Below, one piece after another: positions 53,051 to 62,700 of a stretch of 64,000 nucleotides of DNA (position 1 is the stretch's first letter; every line of letters begins with the position of its first letter). Position numbers and translations under genes: made by a program. The stretch comes from Odiellus spinosus (lineage: Eukaryota > Arthropoda > Arachnida > Opiliones > Phalangiidae): the NCBI GenBank assembly GCA_963920705.1, contig OY987234.1, forward strand, positions 682,001 through 746,000. The letters are read 5' to 3'. Below the pieces are notes generated by a model. It did no database searches. It was not told the DNA's origin and saw only the letters and a program-made list of their open reading frames with translations.

Positions 53051-56000
53051 GTGTAGATCCACAAATTTCCCAAATGTAGATCCACAAATTTCCCATGTGC
53101 AGATCCACAAACTTCCCAAGTGCAGATCCACAAATTTCCCAAGTGCAGATCCAAAAATTTCCCAAGTGCAGATATTCAAATTTCCCAAGTATAGATCCGC
53201 AAATTTCCCAAGTGTAGATCCACAAATTTCCCAAGTGTAGATCCACAAATTTCCCAAGTGTAGATCCACAAATTTCCCAAGTGCAGATCCACAAATTTCC
53301 CAAGTGCAGATCCAAAAATTTAACAAGTGCAGATCCACAAATTTCCCAAGTGCAGATCCACAAATTTCCCAAGTGCAGATCCACAAATTTCCCAAGTGCA
53401 GATCCACAAATTTTCCAAGTGCAGATCCACAAATTTCCCAAGTGCAGATCCACAAATTTCCCAAGTGCAAATCCAAAATTTTCCCAAGTGCAGATCCACA
53501 AAGTTCCCAAGTGCAGATCCATAAATTTCCCAAGTGCACATCCACAAATTTCCCAAGTGCAGATAATCAAATTTCCCAAGTGTAGATCCACAAATTTCCC
53601 AAGTGTAGATCCACAAATTTCCCAAATGCAGATCCACAAATTTTCCAAGTGTAGATCCACAAATTTCCCAAGTGCAGATCCACAGATTTCCCAAGTGTAG
53701 ATCCACAAATTTCCCAAGTGTAGATCCACAAATTTCCCAAATGTAGATCCACAAATTTCCCAAGTGCAGATCCACAAATTTCCCAAGTGCAGATCCAAAA
53801 ATTTCCCAAGTGCAGATCCACAAATTTCCCAAGTGCAGATCCACAAATTTCCCAAGTGTAGATCCAAAAATTTGCCAAGTGCAGATCCACAAATTTCCCA
53901 AGTGCATATCCACAAATTTCCCAAGTGCAGATCCACAAATTTCCCAAGTGCAGATCCACAAATTTCCCAAGTGTAGATCCAAAAATTTCCCAAGTGCAGA
54001 TCCACAAATTTCCCAAGTGCATATCCACAAATTTCCCAAGTGCAGATCCACAAATTTCCCAAGTATAGATCCGCAAATTTCCCAAGTGTAGATCCACAAA
54101 TTTCCCAAGTGTAGATCCACAAATTTCCCAAGTGTAGATCCACAAATTTCCCAAGTGCAGATCCACAAATTTCCCAAGTGCAGATCCAAAAATTTAACAA
54201 GTGCAGATCCACAAATTTCCCAAGTGCATATCCACAAATTTCCCAAGTGCAGATCCACAAATTTCCCAAGTGCAGATCCACAAATTTCCCAAGTGCAGAT
54301 CCACAAATTTTCCAAGTGCAGATCCACAAATTTCCCAAGTGAGGATCCACAAATTTCCCAAGTGCAGATCCAAAATTTTCCCAAGTGCAGATCCACAAAG
54401 TTCCCAAGTGCAGATCCACAAATTTCCCAAGTGCAGATCCACAAATTTCCCAAGTACAGATCTACAAATTTCCCAAGTGCAGATCCAAAATTTTCCCAAG
54501 TGCAGATCCACAAAGTTCCCAAGTGCAGATCCACAAATTTCCCAAGTGCACATCCACAAATTTCCCAAGTGCAGATAATCAAATTTCCCAAGTATAGATC
54601 CACAAATTTCCCAAGTGTAGGTCCACAAATTTCCCAAGTGTATATCCACAAATTTCCCAAATGCAGATCCACAAATTTCCCAAGTGCAGATCCACAAATT
54701 TCCCAAGTGCAGATACACAAATTTCCCAAGTGCAGATCCAAAAATTTCCCAAGTGTATATCCACAAATTTCCCAAGTGCAGATCCACAAATTTCCCAAGT
54801 GCAGATCCACACAAATTTCCCAAGTGTAGATCCACAAATTTCCCAAGTGCAGATCCACAAATTTTCCAAGTGTAGATCCACAAATTTCCCAAGTGTAGAT
54901 CCACAAATTTCCCATGTGCAGATCCACAAATTTCCCAAGTGTAGATCCACAAATTTCAGAAGTGTAGATCCACAAATTTCCCAAATGTAGATCCACAAAT
55001 TTCCCAAGTGTAGATAGACAAATTTCCCAAGTGCAGATCCACAAATTTCCCAAGTGTAGATCCACAAATTTCCCAAGTGTAGATCCACAAATTTCCCAAA
55101 TGTAGATCCACAAATTTCCCATTTGCAGATCCACAAATTTCCCAAGTGCAGATCCACAAATTTCCCAAGTGCAGATCCACAAATTTCCCAAGTGTAGATC
55201 CAAAAATTTCCCAAGTGCATATCCACAAATTTCCCAAGTGTAGATCCACAAATTTCCCAAGTGTAGATCCACAAATTTCCCAAATGTAGATCCACAAATT
55301 TCCCATGTGCAGATCCACAAACTTCCCAAGTGCAGATCCACAAATTTCCCAAGTGCAGATCCAAAAATTTCCCAAGTGCAGATATTCAAATTTCCCAAGT
55401 ATAGATCCGCAAATTTCCCAAGTGTAGATCCACAAATTTCCCAAGTGTAGATCCACAAATTTCCCAAGTGTAGATCCACAAATTTCCCAAGTGCAGATCC
55501 ACAAATTTCCCAAGTGCAGATCCAAAAATTTAACAAGTGCAGATCCACAAATTTCCCAAGTGCAGATCCACAAATTTCCCAAGTGCAGATCCACAAATTT
55601 CCCAAGTGCAGATCCACAAATTTTCCAAGTGCAGATCCACAAATTTCCCAAGTGCAGATCCACAAATTTCCCAAGTGCAGATCCAAAATTTTCCCAAGTG
55701 CAGATCCACAAAGTTCCCAAGTGCAGATCCATAAATTTCCCAAGTGCACATCCACAAATTTCCCAAGTGCAGATAATCAAATTTCCCAAGTGTAGATCCA
55801 CAAATTTCCCAAGTGTAGATCCACAAATTTCCCAAATGAGATCCACAAATTTTCCAAGTGTAGATCCACAAATTTCCCAAGTGCAGATCCACAGATTTCC
55901 CAAGTGTAGATCCACAAATTTCCCAAGTGTAGATCCACAAATTTCCCAAATGTAGATCCACAAATTTCCCAAGTGCAGATCCACAAATTTCCCAAGTGCA

Positions 56001-56710
56001 GATCCAAAAATTTCCCAAGTGCAGATCCACAAATTTCCCAAGTGCAGATCCACAAATTTCCCAAGTGTAGATCCAAAAATTTGCCAAGTGCAGATCCACA
56101 AATTTCCCAAGTGCATATCCACAAATTTCCCAAGTGCAGATCCACAAATTTCCCAAGTGCAGATCCACAAATTTCCCAAGTGTAGATCCAAAAATTTCCC
56201 AAGTGCAGATCCACAAATTTCCCAAGTGCATATCCACAAATTTCCCAAGTGCAGATCCACAAATTTCCCAAGTATAGATCCGCAAATTTCCCAAGTGTAG
56301 ATCCACAAATTTCCCAAGTGTAGATCCACAAATTTCCCAAGTGTAGATCCACAAATTTCCCAAGTGCAGATCCACAAATTTCCCAAGTGCAGATCCAAAA
56401 ATTTAACAAGTGCAGATCCACAAATTTCCCAAGTGCATATCCACAAATTTCCCAAGTGCAGATCCACAAATTTCCCAAGTGCAGATCCACAAATTTCCCA
56501 AGTGCAGATCCACAAATTTTCCAAGTGCAGATCCACAAATTTCCCAAGTGAGGATCCACAAATTTCCCAAGTGCAGATCCAAAATTTTCCCAAGTGCAGA
56601 TCCACAAAGTTCCCAAGTGCAGATCCACAAATTTCCCAAGTGCAGATCCACAAATTTCCCAAGTACAGATCCACAAATTTCCCAAGTGCAGATCCAAAAT
56701 TTTCCCAAGT
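49745..56710. repeat. 2,210-bp higher-order repeat, three tandem copies
   Basis: Copies at about 49,745-51,954, 51,955-54,164 and 54,165-56,374 (96 monomers + 2 bp) share the CA-insertion monomer (50,376, 52,586, 54,796), GAGGATCC (49,923, 52,133, 54,343), headers at 50,960, 53,170 and 55,380, GTAGGTCC and AAACTTCCC. A fourth partial copy continues to about 56,710 at offset 2,209, because of the one-base deletion at 55,833. The same unit occurs as a pair at about 46,049-49,345. CAGATCTAC marks the second and third copies only. Confidence 0.93.
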
Positions 56711-58158
56711 GTAGATCCACAAATTTCCCAAATGTAGATCCACAAATTTCCCATGTGCAGATCCACAAACTTCCCAAGTGCAGATCCACAAATTTCCCAA
56801 GTGCAGATCCAAAAATTTCCCAAGTGCAGATATTCAAATTTCCCAAGTATAGATCCGCAAATTTCCCAAGTGTAGATCCACAAATTTCCCAAGTGTAGAT
56901 CCACAAATTTCCCAAGTGTAGATCCACAAATTTCCCAAGTGCAGATCCACAAATTTCCCAAGTGCAGATCCAAAAATTTAACAAGTGCAGATCCACAAAT
57001 TTCCCAAGTGCAGATCCACAAATTTCCCAAGTGCAGATCCACAAATTTCCCAAGTGCAGATCCACAAATTTTCCAAGTGCAGATCCACAAATTTCCCAAG
57101 TGCAGATCCACAAATTTCCCAAGTGCAGATCCAAAATTTTCCCAAGTGCAGATCCACAAAGTTCCCAAGTGCAGATCCATAAATTTCCCAAGTGCACATC
57201 CACAAATTTCCCAAGTGCAGATAATCAAATTTCCCAAGTGTAGATCCACAAATTTCCCAAGTGTAGATCCACAAATTTCCCAAATGAGATCCACAAATTT
57301 TCCAAGTGTAGATCCACAAATTTCCCAAGTGCAGATCCACAGATTTCCCAAGTGTAGATCCACAAATTTCCCAAGTGTAGATCCACAAATTTCCCAAATG
57401 TAGATCCACAAATTTCCCAAGTGCAGATCCACAAATTTCCCAAGTGCAGATCCAAAAATTTCCCAAGTGCAGATCCACAAATTTCCCAAGTGCAGATCCA
57501 CAAATTTCCCAAGTGTAGATCCAAAAATTTGCCAAGTGCAGATCCACAAATTTCCCAAGTGCATATCCACAAATTTCCCAAGTGCAGATCCACAAATTTC
57601 CCAAGTGCAGATCCACAAATTTCCCAAGTGTAGATCCAAAAATTTCCCAAGTGCAGATCCACAAATTTCCCAAGTGCATATCCACAAATTTCCCAAGTGC
57701 AGATCCACAAATTTCCCAAGTATAGATCCGCAAATTTCCCAAGTGTAGATCCACAAATTTCCCAAGTGTAGATCCACAAATTTCCCAAGTGTAGATCCAC
57801 AAATTTCCCAAGTGCAGATCCACAAATTTCCCAAGTGCAGATCCAAAAATTTAACAAGTGCAGATCCACAAATTTCCCAAGTGCATATCCACAAATTTCC
57901 CAAGTGCAGATCCACAAATTTCCCAAGTGCAGATCCACAAATTTCCCAAGTGCAGATCCACAAATTTTCCAAGTGCAGATCCACAAATTTCCCAAGTGAG
58001 GATCCACAAATTTCCCAAGTGCAGATCCAAAATTTTCCCAAGTGCAGATCCACAAAGTTCCCAAGTGCAGATCCACAAATTTCCCAAGTGCAGATCCACA
58101 AATTTCCCAAGTACAGATCCACAAATTTCCCAAGTGCAGATCCAAAATTTTCCCAAGT
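55262..58158. repeat. 1,448-bp tandem duplication (63 monomers - 1 bp)
   Basis: Positions 55,262-56,710 and 56,711-58,158 match at offset 1,448. Shared markers are AAACTTCCC (55,320 and 56,768), the header (55,380 and 56,828), the 22-bp CAAATGAGATCC monomer (55,833 and 57,281), TTTGCC, TTTAAC and GAGGATCC (56,552 and 58,000). At the junction a CCAAAATTTT monomer is followed directly by GTGTAG and CAAATG, a combination not seen in parent blocks. Confidence 0.93.
55833..55854. repeat. 22-bp monomer, CAAATGAGATCC type
   Basis: CAAATGCAGATC has lost one base to give CAAATGAGATCC, in a monomer that also has AATTTTCC. The only other copy is at 57,281-57,302, exactly 1,448 bp away, so the deletion preceded the 1,448-bp duplication. 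It changes the downstream register by -1. Confidence 0.93.
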
Positions 58159-59749
58159 GCAGATCCACAAAGTTCCCAAGTGCAGATCCACAAATTTCCC
58201 AAGTGCACATCCACAAATTTCCCAAGTGCAGATAATCAAATTTCCCAAGTATAGATCCACAAATTTCCCAAGTGTAGATCCACAAATTTCCCAAGTGTAG
58301 ATCCACAAATTTCCCAAATGCAGATCCACAAATTTCCCAAGTGCAGATCCACAAATTTCCCAAGTGCAGATACACAAATTTCCCAAGTGCAGATCCAAAA
58401 ATTTCCCAAGTGTATATCCACAAATTTCCCAAGTGCAGATCCACAAATTTCCCAAGTGCAGATCCACACAAATTTCCCAAGTGTAGATCCACAAATTTCC
58501 CAAGTGCAGATCCACAAATTTTCCAAGTGTAGATCCACAAATTTCCCAAGTGTAGATCCACAAATTTCCCATGTGCAGATCCACAAATTTCCCAAGTGTA
58601 GATCCACAAATTTCAGAAGTGTAGATCCACAAATTTCCCAAATGTAGATCCACAAATTTCCCAAGTGTAGATCCACAAATTTCCCAAGTGCAGATCCACA
58701 AATTTCCCAAGTGTAGATCCACAAATTTCCCAAGTGTAGATCCACAAATTTCCCAAATGTAGATCCACAAATTTCCCATTTGCAGATCCACAAATTTCCC
58801 AAGTGCAGATCCACAAATTTCCCAAGTGCAGATCCACAAATTTCCCAAGTGTAGATCCAAAAATTTCCCAAGTGCATATCCACAAATTTCCCAAGTGCAG
58901 ATCCACAAATTTCCCAAGTGTAGATCCACAAATTTCCCAAGTGTAGATCCACAAATTTCCCAAATGTAGATCCACAAATTTCCCATGTGCAGTTCCACAA
59001 ACTTCCCAAGTGCAGATCCACAAATTTCCCAAGTGCAGATCCAAAAATTTCCCAAGTGCAGATATTCAAATTTCCCAAGTATAGATCCGCAAATTTCCCA
59101 AGTGTAGATCCACAAATTTCCCAAGTGTAGATCCACAAATTTCCCAAGTGTAGATCCACAAATTTCCCAAGTGCAGATCCACAAATTTCCCAAGTGCAGA
59201 TCCAAAAATTTAACAAGTGCAGATCCACAAATTTCCCAAGTGCAGATCCACAAATTTCCCAAGTGCAGATCCACAAATTTCCCAAGTGCAGATCCAAAAT
59301 TTCCCAAGTGCAGATCCACAAAGTTCCCAAGTGCAGATCCACAAATTTCCCAAGTGCACATCCACAAATTTCCCAAGTGCAGATAATCAAATTTCCCAAG
59401 TATAGATCCACAAATTTCCCAAGTGTAGATCCACAAATTTCCCAAGTGTAGATCCACAAATTTCCCAAATGCAGATCCACAAATTTCCCAAGTGCAGATC
59501 CACAAATTTCCCAAGTGCAGATACACAAATTTCCCAAGTGCAGATCCAAAAATTTCCCAAGTGTATATCCACAAATTTCCCAAGTGCAGATCCACAAATT
59601 TCAAAAGTGCAGATCCACAAATTTCCCAAGTGTAGATCCACAAATTTCCCAAGTGCAGATCCACAAATTTCCCAAGTGTAGATCCACAAATTTCCCAAGT
59701 GTAGATCCACAAATTTCCCATGTGCAGATCCACAAATTTCCCAAGTGTA
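58159..59749. repeat. Transition segment between core and right domain
   Basis: This stretch carries the last CA-insertion monomer (58,453-58,477), the last GATATTC header (59,061), the last TTTAAC monomer (about 59,210) and a TTTCAGAAG monomer (about 58,615). It has private substitutions such as AGTTCCAC near 58,990 and TTTCAAAAG near 59,600. Its markers follow the core order, but blocks are shortened: between TTTAAC and CAAAGTT several monomers present elsewhere are missing. Confidence 0.75.
59283..59304. repeat. 22-bp monomer, T lost from CCAAAATTTT
   Basis: The CCAAAATTTT variant appears here as CCAAAATTTCCC, one T shorter. I found no other copy. It is the last indel monomer in the window, and from here to the end the array keeps one register. 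Confidence 0.88.
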
Positions 59750-62700
59750 GATCCACAAATTTCAGAAGTGTAGATCCACAAATTTCCCAAATGTAGATCC
59801 ACAAATTTCCCAAGTGCAGATCCACAAATTTCCCAAGTGTAGATCCACAAATTTCCCAAGTGTAGATCCACAAATTTCCCAAGTGCAGATCCAAAAATTT
59901 CCCAAGTGCAGATCCAAAAATTTCCCAAGTGCAGATCCACAAATTTCCCAAGTGCATATCCATAAATTTCCCAAGTGCAGATCCACAAATTTCCCAAGTG
60001 CAGATCCACAAATTTCCCAAGTGCAGATCCACAAATTTTCCAAGTGCAGATCCACAAATTTCCCAAGTGCAGATCCACAAATTTCCCAAGCGCAGATCCA
60101 AAATTTTCCCAAGCGCAGATCCAAAATTTTCCCAAGTGCAGATCCACAAAGTTCCCAAGTGCAGATCCACAAATTTCCCAAGTGCACATCCACAAATTTC
60201 CCAAGTGCAGATAATCAAATTTCCCAAGTGTAGATCCTCAAATTTCCCAAGTGTAGATCCACAAATTTCCCAAGTGTAGATCCACAAATTTCCCAAATGC
60301 AGATCCACAAATTTCCCAAGTGCAGATCCACAAATTTCCCAAGTGCAGATACACAAATTTCCCAAGTGCAGATCCACAAATTTCCCAAGTGTATATCCAC
60401 AAATTTCCCAAGTGCAGATCCACAAATTTCCCAAGTGCAGATCCACAAATTTCCCAAGTGTAGATCCACAAATTTCCCAAGTGCAGATCCACAAATTTCC
60501 CAAGTGTAGATCCACAAATTTCCCAAGTGTAGATCCACAAATTTCCCATGTGCAGATCCACAGATTTCCCAAGTGTAGATCCACAAATTTCAGAAGTGTA
60601 GATCCACAAATTTCCCAAATGTAGATCCACAAATTTCCCAAGTGTAGATCCACAAATTTCCCAAGTGCAGATCCACAAATTTCCCAAGTGTAGATCCACA
60701 AATTTCCCAAGTGTAGATCCACAAATTTCCCAAATGTAGATCCACAAATTTCACATGTGCAGATCCACAAATTTCCCAAGTGCAGATCCACAAATTTCCC
60801 AAGTGCAGATCCACAAATTTCCCAAGTGTACATCCACAAATTTCCCAAGTGCAGATAATCAAATTTCCCAAGTGTAGATCCACAAATTTCCCAAGTGTAG
60901 ATCCACAAATTTCCCAAGTGTAGATCCACAAATTTCCCAAATGCAGATCCACAAATTTCCCAAGTGCAGATCCACAAATTTTCCAAGTGCAGATACACAA
61001 ATTTCCCAAGTGCAGATCCAAAAATTTCCCAAGTGTATATCCACAAATTTCCCAAGTGCAGATCCACAAATTTCCCAAGTGCAGATCCACAAATTTCCCA
61101 AGTGTAGATCCACAAATTTCCCAAGTGCAGATCCACAAATTTCCCAAGTGTAGATCCACAAATTTCCCAAGTGTAGATCCACAAATTTCCCATGTGCAGA
61201 TCCACAAATTTCCCAAGTGTAGATCCACAAATTTCAGAAGTGTAGATCCACAAATTTCCCAAATGTAGATCCACAAATTTCCCAAGTGTAGATCCACAAA
61301 TTTCCCAAGTGCAGATCCACAAATTTCCCAAGTGTAGATCCACAAATTTCCCAAGTGTAGATCCACAAATTTCCCAAATGTAGATCCACAAATTTACCAT
61401 TTGCAGATCCACAAATTTCCCAAGTGCAGATCCACAAATTTCCCAAGTGCAGATCCAAAAATTTCCCAAGTGCAGATCCTCAAATTTCCCAAGTATAGAT
61501 CCGAAAATTTCCCAAGTGTAGATCCACAAATTTCCCAAGTGCAGATCCAAAAATTTCCCAAGTGCAGATCCAAAAATTTCCCAAGTGCAGATCCACAAAT
61601 TTCCCAAGTGCATATCCATAAATTTCCCAAGTGCATATCCATAAATTTCCCAAGTGCAGATCCACAAATTTCCCAAGTGCAGATCCACAAATTTTCCAAG
61701 TGCAGATCCACAAATTTCCCAAGTGCAGATCCACAAATTTCCCAAGCGCAGATCCAAAATTTTCCCAAGCGCAGATCCAAAATTTTCCCAAGTGCAGATC
61801 CATAAAGTTCCCAAGTGCAGATCCACAAATTTCCCAAGTGCACATCCACAAATTTCCCAAGTGCAGATAATCAAATTTCCCAAGTGTAGATCCTCAAATT
61901 TCCCAAGTGTAGATCCACAAATTTCCCAAGTGTAGATCCACAAATTTCCCAAATGCAGATCCACAAATTTCCCAAGTGCAGATCCACAAATTTCCCAAGT
62001 GCAGATACACAAATTTCCCAAGTGCAGATCCACAAATTTCCCAAGTGTATATCCACAAATTTCCCAAGTGCAGATCCACAAATTTCCCAAGTGCAGATCT
62101 ACAAATTTCCCAAGTGTAGATCCACAAATTTCCCAAGTGCAGATCCACAAATTTCCCAAGTGTAGATCCACAAATTTCCCAAGTGTAGATCCACAAATTT
62201 CCCATGTGCAGATCCACAAATTTCCCAAGTGTAGATCCACAAATTTCAGAAGTGTAGATCCACAAATTTCCCAAATGTAGATCCACAAATTTCCCAAGTG
62301 TAGATCCACAAATTTCCCAAGTGCAGATCCACAAATTTCCCAAGTGTAGATCCACAAATTTCCCAAGTGTAGATCCACAAATTTCCCAAATGTAGATCCA
62401 CAAATTTACCATGTGCAGATCCACAAATTTCCCAAGTGCAGATCCACAAATTTCCCAAGTGCAGATCCACAAATTTCCCAAGTGCACATCCACAAATTTC
62501 CCAAGTGCAGATAATCAAATTTCCCAAGTGTAGATCCACAAATTACCCAAGTGTAGATCCACAAATTTCCCAAGTGTAGATCCACAAATTTCCCAAATGC
62601 AGATCCACAAATTTCCCAAGTGCAGATCCACAAATTTTCCAAGTGCAGATACACAAATTTCCCAAGTGCAGATCCAAAAATTTCCCAAGTGTATATCCAC

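Noticed and set aside
55777..60204. Very long minus-strand open frames (1,475 codons here; also 9,755-14,080, 13,573-17,187, 23,948-27,169)
   Set aside because: They are a by-product of a stop-free 23-bp period. All three minus frames are open with the same peptide cycle, frames overlap each other extensively, ends coincide with variant monomers that create stops, and there is no non-repetitive domain, start context or codon signature.
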